Below are positions 26,380 through 35,780 of a stretch of DNA of 64,000 nt, piece by piece. The position numbers and the translations under genes were made by a program. Positions within the stretch are counted from its first letter, which is position 1; each line of letters opens with the position of its first letter. The stretch is from Pseudomonas sp. PDNC002 (GTDB lineage: Bacteria > Pseudomonadota > Gammaproteobacteria > Pseudomonadales > Pseudomonadaceae). The stretch is from positions 4,591,502 through 4,655,501 of the forward strand of contig NZ_CP070356.1 in assembly GCF_016919445.1 (NCBI RefSeq), read 5' to 3'. Below the pieces are notes generated by a model. It had not been told where the DNA came from and ran no database searches. It saw only the letters and a list, made by a program, of their open reading frames with translations.

Positions 26380-29300
26380 GCGCGCCGGGCGAAGGCATCG
26401 GCTACGCCGAATTGCACTGCCTGTCCAACTTCAGCTTCCAGCGCGGCGCCTCCAGCGCGGCCGAGCTGTTCGAGCGAGCGAAGAAGCTGGGCTACCGTGC
26501 CCTGGCGATCACCGACGAATGCAGCCTCGCCGGCATCGTCCGCGCCTGGCAGGCATCGAAGGAAACCCAAATTCCTCTGATCACCGGCAGCGAGCTGAGC
26601 ATCGAACAAGGCCCGAAGCTGGTGCTGCTGGCCGAGAACCTCACTGGCTACGAGAACCTCTGCCGCCTGCTCACCCACGCCCGGCGTCGCGCCGAGAAAG
26701 GCAGCTACCGTCTGGTGCGCGCGGACTTCGACGACAACCTCGACCACCTGCTGGCGATCTGGCTGCCGCGAGACAATCAGGACGACGACGGCCTCTGGCT
26801 GCGCGAACGCTTCCCCGAGCGCCTGTGGCTGGGCGTCGAGTTGCACAAGGGCCCGGACGACGCCGGCAAACTGCATCGCCTGCGCGAACAGGCCACCCGC
26901 CTGGAAATCCCCGCCGTGGCCTGCGGCGACGTACACATGCACGTCCGTGGCCGCCGCGCCCTGCAGGACTGCATGACCGCCATCCGCCAGCACCTGCCGG
27001 TGCATGAGGCCGGCCAGTACCTCTATCCCAATGGCGAGCGGCACCTGCGGCCGAAGGAGGCGCTGGCGGCGATCTATCCGGCCGAGTTGCTGGCGGAGAC
27101 GGTGCGGATTGCGGAGCGCTGTACTTTCGACCTCGATCACCTGGATTACCAATACCCGCGCGAACTGGTACCCGAAGGCCACACACCCACCACCTGGCTG
27201 CGGGAGAAGACCGAGGAAGGCATCCTGCGCCGCTGGAAAGACGGTGCCGACGCCGCCGTCCGCCAGCGTGTCGAGGATGAGCTCGCGCTGATCGCCGAGC
27301 TTAAGTACGACAGCTACTTCCTCACGGTCTACGACATCGTCGCCTTTGCCCGCAGCCAGAGCATTCTCTGCCAGGGACGCGGCTCGGCCGCCAACTCGGT
27401 GGTCTGCTTCGCCCTCGGCATCACCGAACTGGACCCGACCCGCGAGCACGTACACCTGCTGTTCGAACGCTTCATCTCCCGCGAGCGCAACGAGCCGCCT
27501 GACATCGACGTCGACTTCGAGCACGACCGCCGCGAGGAAGTCATCCAGTACGTGTTCCGCCGCTACGGGCGTACCCGCGCCGCGCTCACCGCCGTGGCCA
27601 GCACCTACCGCGGCGCCGGCGCCGTGCGCGACGTGGCCAAGGCGCTGGGGCTGCCGCCGGATCAGGTCGGCGCGCTGACCGACTGCTGCGGCGCCTGGAG
27701 CCGCGAAGCGCCGGCTCCCGAGCGTCTGGTGGAGGCCGGCTTCGATCCGGAGAGCCCGATACTGCGCCGAGTCCTGGCGCTGACCGGCCAGTTGGTCGGC
27801 TTCCCCCGGCACCTGTCGCAGCACCCCGGCGGCTTCGTGATTTCCCAGCAGCCGCTGGAAACCCTGGTGCCAGTGGAAAACGCCGCGATGCCCGAGCGCA
27901 CCCTGATCCAGTGGGACAAGGACGACCTCGACGCCGTCGGCCTGCTCAAGGTCGACGTGCTCGCCCTCGGCATGCTCAGTGCCCTGCGCCGCTGCTTCGA
28001 CCTGATCGCCGACTATCGCGGCAAGCAGTGGACCCTCGCCACGCTGCCGCAGGAGTGCAAGGAGACCTACGCCATGATCAGTCGCGCCGACACCGTGGGC
28101 GTGTTCCAGATCGAATCCCGTGCGCAGATGGCCATGCTGCCGCGACTGCGCCCCAAGAAGTTCTACGACCTGGTCATTCAAGTCGCCATCGTCCGTCCTG
28201 GCCCTATCCAGGGCGACATGGTCCATCCCTACCTGCGTCGGCGGAACAAGGAGGAACCGGTCGTCTATCCCTCCAAGGAACTGGAGGAGGTTTTCGAACG
28301 CACCCTGGGCGTGCCGCTGTTCCAGGAACAGGTGATGCAGCTGGCGATCATCGCCGCCGAATACACACCGGGCGAAGCCGACCAGTTGCGCCGCTCGATG
28401 GCTGCCTGGAAACGCCACGGGGGGCTAGAGCCGCATCGCAAGCTTCTCTCGGAGCGCATGCTGGCGAAGGATTACACCCAGGAATACATCGACCGCATCT
28501 TCGAGCAGATCAAGGGCTTCGGCAGCTACGGCTTCCCCGAGTCCCACGCCGCCAGCTTCGCCCTGCTCACCTACGCCAGCTGCTGGCTGAAATGCCACGA
28601 ACCGGCAGCCTTCACCTGCGCCCTGATCAACAGCTGGCCGATGGGCTTCTACAGCCCCGACCAGTTGCTGCAGGACGCCCGCCGCCACGGTCTGGAAATC
28701 CGCCCGGTGGACGTGCGCCACAGCCACTGGGACTGCACCCTGGAGCCCATCGCCGAACGCCAGCCGGCGATCCGCCTTGGCCTGCGCATGGTGCGAGGGC
28801 TGCGCGATGAAGTCGCCGATGCCATTGCCCAGGCCCGCGAGCAACGCCCCTTCGCCGATGTCGCCGACCTCTGCCTGCGCGCCCATCTCGACGGCCGCGC
28901 CCGCGAACAACTGGCCGACACCGGAGCCCTGCGCGGCCTCGCTGGCCACCGGCACAAGGCGCGCTGGGCGATTGCCGGGGTCGAGCCGCAGCTGCCACTG
29001 TTCGCCGGGCAAGTCACCGAGGAAGCGCCCGTCAGCCTGCCGCTACCCAGCCAGGGCGAAGACCTGCTCACCGACTACGCGACCCTGGGCACCACCCTCG
29101 GCCCGCACCCCATGACCCTGCTGCGCGGCGCCCTCAAGGCCCGCCGCTGCCGCAGCTCACGGGAACTGCTGAAACTGGAAGCCGACCGCCCGGTGCGCGT
29201 CGCCGGCCTGGTGGTCGGCCGCCAGCGCCCAGGCACCGCCAGCGGCGTCACCTTCGTCACCCTCGAAGACGAGTTCGGCATGATCAACGTGATCGTCTGG

Positions 29301-29468
29301 CGCGACCTCGCCGAACACCAGCGTCGCCCCTTCCTCAGCGCCCGCCTGATGCAGGTGGACGGCACCCTGGAAGCCAAGGACGGCGTGCGCCATGTGATCG
29401 CCGGGCGGCTGACGGACCTGAGCGGATTGCTGGAAGGGCTGGATGTGCGGAGTCGGGATTTCCATTGA
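26376..29468 (+). CDS. dnaE2: DnaE2, error-prone alpha subunit of DNA polymerase III
   Basis: 1030 residues from ATG 26376 ([20 protein letters not shown]), length typical of DnaE2 (DnaE1 is about 1160). PHP domain at 10-250 with altered metal residues ([12 protein letters not shown] instead of HxHxxxS), polymerase core with [34 protein letters not shown] (catalytic Asp pair) and the third Asp region, then HhH, and an OB-fold near 935-1010 ([19 protein letters not shown]). The DnaE1 C-terminal tau-binding region is missing. It does error-prone bypass synthesis during SOS with ImuA and ImuB. Last gene of the LexA-controlled operon. Confidence 0.95.
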   Translation: MSAPGEGIGYAELHCLSNFSFQRGASSAAELFERAKKLGYRALAITDECSLAGIVRAWQASKETQIPLITGSELSIEQGPKLVLLAENLTGYENLCRLLTHARRRAEKGSYRLVRADFDDNLDHLLAIWLPRDNQDDDGLWLRERFPERLWLGVELHKGPDDAGKLHRLREQATRLEIPAVACGDVHMHVRGRRALQDCMTAIRQHLPVHEAGQYLYPNGERHLRPKEALAAIYPAELLAETVRIAERCTFDLDHLDYQYPRELVPEGHTPTTWLREKTEEGILRRWKDGADAAVRQRVEDELALIAELKYDSYFLTVYDIVAFARSQSILCQGRGSAANSVVCFALGITELDPTREHVHLLFERFISRERNEPPDIDVDFEHDRREEVIQYVFRRYGRTRAALTAVASTYRGAGAVRDVAKALGLPPDQVGALTDCCGAWSREAPAPERLVEAGFDPESPILRRVLALTGQLVGFPRHLSQHPGGFVISQQPLETLVPVENAAMPERTLIQWDKDDLDAVGLLKVDVLALGMLSALRRCFDLIADYRGKQWTLATLPQECKETYAMISRADTVGVFQIESRAQMAMLPRLRPKKFYDLVIQVAIVRPGPIQGDMVHPYLRRRNKEEPVVYPSKELEEVFERTLGVPLFQEQVMQLAIIAAEYTPGEADQLRRSMAAWKRHGGLEPHRKLLSERMLAKDYTQEYIDRIFEQIKGFGSYGFPESHAASFALLTYASCWLKCHEPAAFTCALINSWPMGFYSPDQLLQDARRHGLEIRPVDVRHSHWDCTLEPIAERQPAIRLGLRMVRGLRDEVADAIAQAREQRPFADVADLCLRAHLDGRAREQLADTGALRGLAGHRHKARWAIAGVEPQLPLFAGQVTEEAPVSLPLPSQGEDLLTDYATLGTTLGPHPMTLLRGALKARRCRSSRELLKLEADRPVRVAGLVVGRQRPGTASGVTFVTLEDEFGMINVIVWRDLAEHQRRPFLSARLMQVDGTLEAKDGVRHVIAGRLTDLSGLLEGLDVRSRDFH

Positions 29469-29598
29469 GCCTGCGAAACCAATCTCACAGGAATGCAGTT
29501 TCGTAAGATGGCGTGGAGCGAAGCGATACCCATCAGCTCCGGCTTGATCCGCGTCAGGCGATACGCGTGCAAGCTCGCTCCCGCTGTCTGAATATTGC

Positions 29599-29693
29599 GT
29601 AGGAGCGGACTCCGTCCGCGATCGGTTGAGCAGTGCACCAGAATTATCAATGGAGCGACCGGCAAGACATCGCGGACGAAGTCCGCTCCTACG
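29599..29693. repeat. REP-type inverted repeat pair
   Basis: Arms GTAGGAGCGGACTCCGTCCG (from 29599) and CGGACGAAGTCCGCTCCTAC (to 29693) flank about 49 bp. A third half-copy, GTAGGAGCGAACTTGCTCGG, follows at about 29720. No gene lies between the dnaE2 stop and 29761. Confidence 0.85.
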
Positions 29694-29760
29694 CACGCCG
29701 GTTGGAGTAAGCCCCTCGGTAGGAGCGAACTTGCTCGGAACCCCATCGTAGAACGCCCGT

Positions 29761-30135
29761 TCACCCTCCCAGCAGGTAGATGACCAACTCGGCCACCGAC
29801 AGCGAGAACAGGTACGGCCCGGTGAAACCTACCCAGACGAGCAGCGCCAGCGGCGTGTAGAGCAACACCAGCACCACTCGGGCGCGACGGCTGCGGAGCA
29901 TCAGCCAGAAGATGTGCCCCAGCGCGAACAACGCGCTGCACAGGACGGCAGGATCGAAGATGGCGTGGAACCGGCCATAGTCGCTTAATGCCCCGATATC
30001 GCTACCCAGCGCCAGAAACATCACCAGTGCCATTCCCGCCGCGCCAAGGGCCAGGGCCAGCGCTGCGCCCGCCAACACCCAGCACGCCAACCGGACGAAC
30101 CCGGGTTCGCCGGGCACGGATTGTTCGCCTTCCAT
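29761..30135 (-). CDS. Small membrane protein, unknown function
   Basis: 124 residues from ATG 30135 (MEGEQSVPGEPGFVRLACW), with AAAGGAG 11 nt upstream; a longer frame to 30177 adds a segment without similarity. Four hydrophobic segments (about 14-40, 52-75, 80-100, 104-122) suggest an inner-membrane protein. No family recognised. It diverges from the LysR gene, leaving 110 bp between the start codons. Confidence 0.6.
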   Translation of the reverse strand: MEGEQSVPGEPGFVRLACWVLAGAALALALGAAGMALVMFLALGSDIGALSDYGRFHAIFDPAVLCSALFALGHIFWLMLRSRRARVVLVLLYTPLALLVWVGFTGPYLFSLSVAELVIYLLGG

Positions 30136-30245
30136 CAGCCTTGCCGCTCCTTTCAATGACGGCCCGACACTACACAACCCCGGCCGATTTGCCGAGACCG
30201 CGCGGACGCCTTACGCTGCCGCCATTCCTTTCTCCGGCCCCGAGC

Positions 30246-31181
30246 ATGATCACCCTCCGCCACATCGAAGTCTTCCGCGCGGTCATGACTACCGGCAGCG
30301 TCACCCGCGCGGCGGCGTTCCTGCATACCAGCCAGCCCACCGTCAGCCGCGAACTGGCTCGGCTCGAGCAACTGGTCGGTTTCGAGCTGTTCCTGCGCGA
30401 GCGCGGGCGACTGGCGCCGACGGCGCGGGCGTTGATGCTGTTCGAGGAAGTAGAGCGTTCCTTCACCGGGCTGGACCGTATCGTCGCCTTCGCCGGCAGC
30501 CTGGGGCAGTTCGCCGAGGGCAAGTTCTCCATCGGGTGCCTGCCGGCGCTTTCCCAGGCGCTGCTTCCGGAGGCCTGCAAGCGCTTCAGCCGAGAAAACC
30601 CGGCCATCAGCCTGGAAGTGGCGGCGCTGGAGTCGCCGCATCTGGAAGAGGCGCTCAGCGCCCAACACCACGACATCGGCCTGATCGAAAACGACGACGC
30701 GCCGCGCGGTACCGAATTGCAGCCGCTGCTGGCGGTGGACGAGGTGTGCATCCTCCCGGACGGCCATCCGCTGCTGCAGCGTGAGCGTCTGGAAGCGGCG
30801 GATTTCGCCGGCCAGCCTTTCGTCAGCCTCGCCACCAGCGACCGCTACCGGCACCTGATCGACGCGGTGTTCCTCGACGCTGGGGTGCAGCGGCAGATGC
30901 AGGTGGAAACCCATAGCGCCGTCTCGGTGTGCAGCATGGTCCGCGCCGGATTGGGCCTTGCCGTGGTCAACCCGATCACCGCCCTGATGTTCCAGGGCCA
31001 GGGCATCCAGTTGCGGCCGCTGGCGTTCTCGCTGCCGTTCCAGGTGAGCGTGGCGAAGCCGCTGTACCGCCCGGCCACGCCGCTGCGCGAGCGCTTCGTC
31101 GCAGCACTTCAGGCGGAAGCTGGCGTGCTGGTACAGCGCCTGCGCGAAGCCGGCGTGGGCTGCACCCTATATCAAAAATGA
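30246..31181 (+). CDS. LysR-family transcriptional regulator, probable activator of the lysA-like gene
   Basis: 311 residues from ATG 30246 (MITLRHIEVFRAVMTTGSVT). The winged helix-turn-helix is at 5-63 (AAAFLHTSQPTVSRELARLEQLVGFELFLRERG), followed by the two-lobed effector domain (about 90-300). The longer frame upstream overlaps the divergent gene and is rejected. It precedes the diaminopimelate-decarboxylase-like gene in the same direction (79-bp gap). In E. coli LysR controls lysA, and this pairing supports that role, but the ligand is not shown. Confidence 0.88.
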   Translation: MITLRHIEVFRAVMTTGSVTRAAAFLHTSQPTVSRELARLEQLVGFELFLRERGRLAPTARALMLFEEVERSFTGLDRIVAFAGSLGQFAEGKFSIGCLPALSQALLPEACKRFSRENPAISLEVAALESPHLEEALSAQHHDIGLIENDDAPRGTELQPLLAVDEVCILPDGHPLLQRERLEAADFAGQPFVSLATSDRYRHLIDAVFLDAGVQRQMQVETHSAVSVCSMVRAGLGLAVVNPITALMFQGQGIQLRPLAFSLPFQVSVAKPLYRPATPLRERFVAALQAEAGVLVQRLREAGVGCTLYQK

Positions 31182-31260
31182 ATTGATCGAATAACAAGCG
31201 GCATTATTCAGCCAGACAAAGGCCCGGTAGACTAGCGCCATCTATCTTCGGAGCCCATTC

Positions 31261-32505
31261 ATGACTTTCCTCGCCCTGCCCCGCGCCGAACAGCTTGCCC
31301 TGCAATTCGGCACCCCGCTGTGGATCTACGACGCCGCCACCATCCGCGGCCAGATCGAGCGCCTGAAGAGCTTCGACATCATCCGCTTCGCCCAGAAGGC
31401 CTGCTCCAACCTGCACATCCTGCGCCTGATGCGCGAACAGGGCGTGAAGGTCGACGCCGTGTCCCAGGGCGAACTGCTGCGCGCCCTGGCCGCCGGCTAT
31501 TCGTGCCGCGAGGATGAATCCGAGATCGTATTCACCGCCGACCTGCTGGACCGCACCACCCTGGAAACCGTGGTCGAGCACGGCATCCCGGTGAACGCCG
31601 GTTCCATCGACATGCTCCGCCAGCTGGGCGAAGTCGCCCCCGGCCACCCGGTGTGGCTGCGCATCAACCCCGGTTTCGGCCACGGCCACAGCAACAAGAC
31701 CAATACCGGCGGTGAGCATTCCAAGCACGGCATCTGGCACAGCGACCTGCGCGCCGCCCTGGACGTGATCCGCGAACGCGGCCTGCGCCTGGTCGGCCTG
31801 CACATGCACATCGGCTCGGGCGTCGACTACGGTCACCTGGCCCAGGTCGGCGAAGCCATGCTCGGCCTGGTCCAGCAGGTGAAGGACGCCGGCCACGACC
31901 TGTCTGGCATCTCCGCCGGCGGCGGTCTGTCCATCCCCTACCGCGCCGGCGACCCGGAAGTGGACACCGCGCATTACTTCCAGCTGTGGGACAAGGCGCG
32001 CAAGGCCGCCGAAGCCGTGGTCGGCCACAAGCTGCACCTGGAGATCGAGCCGGGCCGCTACCTGGTCGCCCAGTCCGGCTGCCTGCTCAGCGAAGTACGC
32101 GCCACCAAGGACGCCGGCCGCAATCACTTCGTGCTGGTGGACGCCGGCTTCAACGAGCTGATGCGCCCGTCCATGTATGGCAGCTACCACGGCATCCGCG
32201 TGCTGGCCGGCGATGTGGCCAGCCGCGAGGTGATCGACACCGTGGTGGCCGGCCCGCTGTGCGAGTCCGGTGACGTGTTCACCCAGGGCGATGGCGGCGT
32301 GGTCATCCCCCGCGCCCTGCCGCGCGCCCAGGTTGGCGACCTGCTGCTGATCGAAGATACCGGCGCGTATGGCGCGTCCATGTCGTCCAACTACAACAGC
32401 CGTCCGCTGATCGCCGAAGTGCTGCTGGAAGGCGCCGAAGCGAAACTCATCCGCCGCCGCCAGCGCGTGGAAGAGCTGCTGGCACTGGAAGAAGACCTGG
32501 GCTGA
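31261..32505 (+). CDS. lysA: Diaminopimelate decarboxylase-like fold-III PLP enzyme
   Basis: 414 residues. Lys46 in RFAQKACSN holds PLP; HMHIGSG (about 181-187), SAGGGLSIPY (phosphate-binding glycines) and EPGRYLV (263-269) follow; Cys334-Glu-Ser-Gly-Asp at CESGDVF is the active-site motif contributed from the other subunit of the dimer. LysA decarboxylates meso-diaminopimelate to L-lysine. It differs from the P. aeruginosa-type LysA at the N-terminus, so it may be a second (LysA-II) enzyme or act on a related substrate. The last 15 codons are part of the 211-bp repeat that is tandemly copied downstream. Confidence 0.85.
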   Translation: MTFLALPRAEQLALQFGTPLWIYDAATIRGQIERLKSFDIIRFAQKACSNLHILRLMREQGVKVDAVSQGELLRALAAGYSCREDESEIVFTADLLDRTTLETVVEHGIPVNAGSIDMLRQLGEVAPGHPVWLRINPGFGHGHSNKTNTGGEHSKHGIWHSDLRAALDVIRERGLRLVGLHMHIGSGVDYGHLAQVGEAMLGLVQQVKDAGHDLSGISAGGGLSIPYRAGDPEVDTAHYFQLWDKARKAAEAVVGHKLHLEIEPGRYLVAQSGCLLSEVRATKDAGRNHFVLVDAGFNELMRPSMYGSYHGIRVLAGDVASREVIDTVVAGPLCESGDVFTQGDGGVVIPRALPRAQVGDLLLIEDTGAYGASMSSNYNSRPLIAEVLLEGAEAKLIRRRQRVEELLALEEDLG

Positions 32506-33298
32506 TCTGCGCAGGACAGCCCGCGCCGCGCCTGACATCAGCGCCCCAACGGTACAAACACAGGCGGGGCCTCACCCTGTAGGAGCGGAGCTTCTCCGCG
32601 ATGCTCTTGTGCGAAGCGGTCGCGGAGAAGCTCCGCTCCTACAGGGAGACACCTGATCGTTAATCCGGCGCCAGCGCGTGGAAGAGCTGCTGGCACTGGA
32701 AGAAGACCTGGGCTGATCTGCCCAGGACAGCCCGCGCCGCGCCTGACATCAGCGCCCCAACGGTACAAACACAGGCGGGGCCTCACCCCGTAGGAGCGGA
32801 GCTTCTCCGCGATGCTCTTGTGCGAAGCGGTCGCGGAGAAGCTCCGCTCCTACAGGGAGACACCTGAGCGTTAATCCGGCGCCAGCCATGGAAGAGCTGC
32901 TGCACTGGGAGAAGACCTAGGCTGATCTGCCTAGGACAGCCCCCGCCGCGCCTGACATCAGCACCCCAACGGTACAAACACAGGCGAGGCCTCACCCTGT
33001 AGGAGCGGAGCTTCTCCGCGATGCTCTTGCGCTAAGCGGTCGCGGAGAAGCTCCGCTCCTACAGGGAGACACCTGATCGTTAATCCGGCGCCAGCCATGG
33101 AAGAGCTGCTGCACTGGGAGAAGACCTGGGCTGATCTGCTCAGGACAACCTGCGCCCCGCCTGGCATCAGCACCCCAACGGCACAAACACAGGCGGGGCC
33201 TCACCCCGTAGGAGCGGAGCTTCTCCGCGATGCTCTTGTACTAGGCGGTCGCGGAGAAGCTCCGCTCCTACAGGGAGGCACCTGAGCGCTGATCCGTC
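32458..33298 (+). repeat. Four-copy tandem array of a ~211-bp unit holding the lysA 3' end plus a REP pair
   Basis: Units begin at 32458, 32669, 32880 and 33089 (periods 211, 211, 209). Each starts with the lysA terminal codons (GTGGAAGAGCTGCTGG...), continues with the stop and a spacer (CAGCACCCCAACGGTACAAA) and ends with a facing REP pair (TGTAGGAGCGGAGCTTCTCC / GGAGAAGCTCCGCTCCTACA). The first unit is the real gene end. Unit 2 is nearly identical to unit 1; units 3 and 4 share changes in the coding part (CAGCCATGG for CAGCGCGTGG). The array ends 6 bp before the codA stop and fills 32506-33304. Confidence 0.93.
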
Positions 33299-33304
33299 GC
33301 TGGA

Positions 33305-34546
33305 TCAGCCCTCGACCAGCGCCACCTGCTCCGGCTCGCGTTTCATCAGCACGCGGCCATTGCGGATCGAGTACAGCGCCTTGGTCTGCTGGCGCACCGC
33401 TTCGTAATCGCTGTCCACGCCGAGCACCAGCATGTTCGCCGGACGGCCAGCGGCGATACCGTAGCGCGCACCCAGGTTCAGCGCGCGGGCGCTGTTGTCG
33501 GTGACCAGGTCCAGCGCGCGCTGCAGGTCGTCGAAGCCCATCATGTGGCAGATGTGCAGGCCGGCATCCAGCACGCGCAGGATGTTGCCGTTGCCCAGCG
33601 GGTACCACGGGTCCTTGATCGAATCCTGGCCGAAGCAGACGTTCATGCCGGCGCGGTCGATCTCGGCCACGCGGGTCACGCCGCGGCGTTTCGGGAAGGT
33701 GTCGAAGCGGCCCTGCAGGTGGATGCTCTCGGTCGGGCAGGAGACGAAGTTGATGCCCGAGCGCTTGAGCAGGCGGAACAACTTGGAGCAGTAGGCGTTG
33801 TCGTAGGAACCCATGGCCGTGGTGTGGCTGGCGGTGACGCGGCCGCCCATGCCGCGCACGCGGGCTTCCTCGGCGAGCACTTCGAGGAAGCGCGAGTTCG
33901 GGTCGTCGGTTTCGTCGCAATGCACGTCCACCAGGCAACCGGTGCGCTCGGCCAGGTCCATCAGGAACTTGATCGAGCTGACGCCCTGCTCGCGGGTGTT
34001 CTCGAAGTGCGGGATGCCGCCGACCACGTCCGCGCCGAGGCGGATCGCCTCTTCCATCAACTCCCGGCCGCCCTCGTAGGACTCGATGCCTTCCTGCGGG
34101 AAAGCGACGATCTGCAGGTCCACCAGGTGCCGCGCCTCTTCGCGGACTTCCACCATGGCCTTGAGCGCCGCCAGGGTCGGATCGGTCACGTCGACGTGGG
34201 TGCGCACGTGCTGGATGCCATGGGCGGCCAGCATGCGGATGGTGGTGTGGGCGCGGGACTTGGTGTCTTCGTGGGTGATGGTTTCCTTGCGCTGAGCCCA
34301 GCGCTCGATGCCCTCGAACAGCGTGCCGCTCATGTTCCATTCCGGCTCGCCGGCGGTCAGGGTGGCGTCGAGGTGAATGTGCGGCTCCACCAGCGGGGCA
34401 ATGGCCAGGTTGCCATGGGCGTCGATGTCGTCGCCGCTGGCGGCGATGGTGCCGGCCTGCTGGACGACTTCGGCGATGACGTCGCCTTCGCAGCGGATGG
34501 TGAACAGGCCGGTCTGCTTGCGCAGGGAGGCGTTGATGATTTTCAT
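33305..34546 (-). CDS. codA: Cytosine deaminase CodA (amidohydrolase), possible 5-methylcytosine specificity
   Basis: 413 residues, start ATG 34546 preceded by GAGGAC. Strong resemblance to E. coli CodA: EPHIHLD (His56, His58), VRTHVDV, AFPQEGI (Gln151), DVHCDE (His209, Glu212), SHTTAM (His241) and FGQDSIKDPWYPLG (Asp308). It hydrolyses cytosine to uracil and ammonia in the cytoplasm with Fe/Zn. E. coli reads FGHDDVFDPWYPLG; the second Asp (Asp314) is Ser309 here. Operon order is codB, pucR-type regulator, codA, so cytosine or a derivative is imported and deaminated. The stop codon abuts the tandem array. Confidence 0.92.
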   Translation of the reverse strand: MKIINASLRKQTGLFTIRCEGDVIAEVVQQAGTIAASGDDIDAHGNLAIAPLVEPHIHLDATLTAGEPEWNMSGTLFEGIERWAQRKETITHEDTKSRAHTTIRMLAAHGIQHVRTHVDVTDPTLAALKAMVEVREEARHLVDLQIVAFPQEGIESYEGGRELMEEAIRLGADVVGGIPHFENTREQGVSSIKFLMDLAERTGCLVDVHCDETDDPNSRFLEVLAEEARVRGMGGRVTASHTTAMGSYDNAYCSKLFRLLKRSGINFVSCPTESIHLQGRFDTFPKRRGVTRVAEIDRAGMNVCFGQDSIKDPWYPLGNGNILRVLDAGLHICHMMGFDDLQRALDLVTDNSARALNLGARYGIAAGRPANMLVLGVDSDYEAVRQQTKALYSIRNGRVLMKREPEQVALVEG

Positions 34547-34568
34547 GGGATCAAAGGTCCTCTTCAGG

Positions 34569-35780
34569 CTATTCGTGGCGCGGCGCGCTGGACATGCGCC
34601 AGATGAGCAGCGCCACGGAGGTATTCAGGCGGAATTGCGCGTCGTCCAGGGACTGGCCGCTGAGGGCCTCGATGCGCGCAATCCGCTGGTTCAGGGTATT
34701 GCGATGGATGCCCAGGCGCTGTGCCGCCTTGAGCGCGTTGCCGCCTTCCTGGACCAGCGCGTCGAGCGTCTCGATCAGCAAGTGCGGCTGTTTGCGGCCC
34801 GCATCGTTGAGCGGGCCGAGGGTGTCCTTCATGAACTGCTCGATCACCGCGCGATCGGGGATCGCCCGCAGCAGGCGCAGCACGCCCAGCTCACGGTAGT
34901 CGCAGACGCCGCCCGGCGCCTGCATGCCTTCGGCGACATCCAGCGCCTGGCGGGCTTCGAGCAGCGCGCGGGGATATTCCGCGCAGGAATCGGCGCGGGC
35001 AGATAACCCGAGGTAGGCACGCAGCGGAGCCAGCTCCTGTTGCAGCTCGGCGGCCAGGGCGTGCAGTTCGGCGCGTTCGGCATCAGCCAGCAGCAGGACG
35101 AACAGATCGCCCTGGATCACCACCGGCAGGCGCTCGGGGCGCTCCTGCTGCCAGCTTTCCAGATGGTCGAGCAGTCGCTGGCGGGTTAGCTGCAGTGCGC
35201 GCTCGGCCTCTTCCGGTTCGTGCTGCTGGAATAGTCTGTCGACGCCGGATAGCCGCAGCGCCACCAAACGGCGCGGGGCTTCCAGCGGCAACTCCAGGTG
35301 TTGCGCACGGCGACGGACAATCTCCAGGCTGGGGAAATCGCCGCTCAGCAACTGGCCGAGGATGTCCCGGCGCGACGTCTTCACCTGGGTCAACTGTACC
35401 AGCGCCGTGCCGATCAGGTGGGTCACGATGACCATCTTCAAAGCATAGGGCTGCTCGATCAGCGGAAGCCCTTCGGCCTCGGCCAGCAGCACCACGGACT
35501 CGGGAATGCGCTGGATGAACTCGTCGCCGGTAAGGATGACGATGCCGGCGATGCCGCTGGCGACGCCTTCGCACACCAGCTGCAGTAGGTTGGCTTCGTC
35601 ACGGGTGTGGTTGATGCCGGTGACGAACACCAGCTCACCGCCCATCACCCAGTCGGCGATGCCGACGTTCTCCGCCACATAGGACCAGCGCACGCTGCGA
35701 TGCACATTGCGCGCGCCGGCCCGCAGCGCGAGGCTTTCCAGCCCCGGCAAACGGAGGATTTCCTCGACGCTCAGGCTCAA
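34569..35780 (-). CDS. PucR-family transcriptional regulator
   Basis: 403 residues starting at TTG 35780 (LSLSVEEILRLPGLESLALRAG), whose TTGA overlaps the stop of the upstream permease, so translation is coupled; no better ATG exists in this frame near the conserved start. The N-terminal purine-catabolism PucR domain (1-120) with GELVFVTGINHTRDEANLLQLV is followed by a GGDEF-like domain and the C-terminal helix-turn-helix (ETLDALVQEGGNALKAAQRLGIHRNTLNQRI). It is placed between codB and codA and probably controls the operon by nucleobase sensing. Confidence 0.87.
   Translation of the reverse strand: MSLSVEEILRLPGLESLALRAGARNVHRSVRWSYVAENVGIADWVMGGELVFVTGINHTRDEANLLQLVCEGVASGIAGIVILTGDEFIQRIPESVVLLAEAEGLPLIEQPYALKMVIVTHLIGTALVQLTQVKTSRRDILGQLLSGDFPSLEIVRRRAQHLELPLEAPRRLVALRLSGVDRLFQQHEPEEAERALQLTRQRLLDHLESWQQERPERLPVVIQGDLFVLLLADAERAELHALAAELQQELAPLRAYLGLSARADSCAEYPRALLEARQALDVAEGMQAPGGVCDYRELGVLRLLRAIPDRAVIEQFMKDTLGPLNDAGRKQPHLLIETLDALVQEGGNALKAAQRLGIHRNTLNQRIARIEALSGQSLDDAQFRLNTSVALLIWRMSSAPRHE

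Noticed and set aside
32538-33204. Several small ORFs of 70-110 codons on the minus strand inside the tandem array
   Set aside because: They recur because the DNA repeats; they run through REP hairpins and have no ribosome sites.
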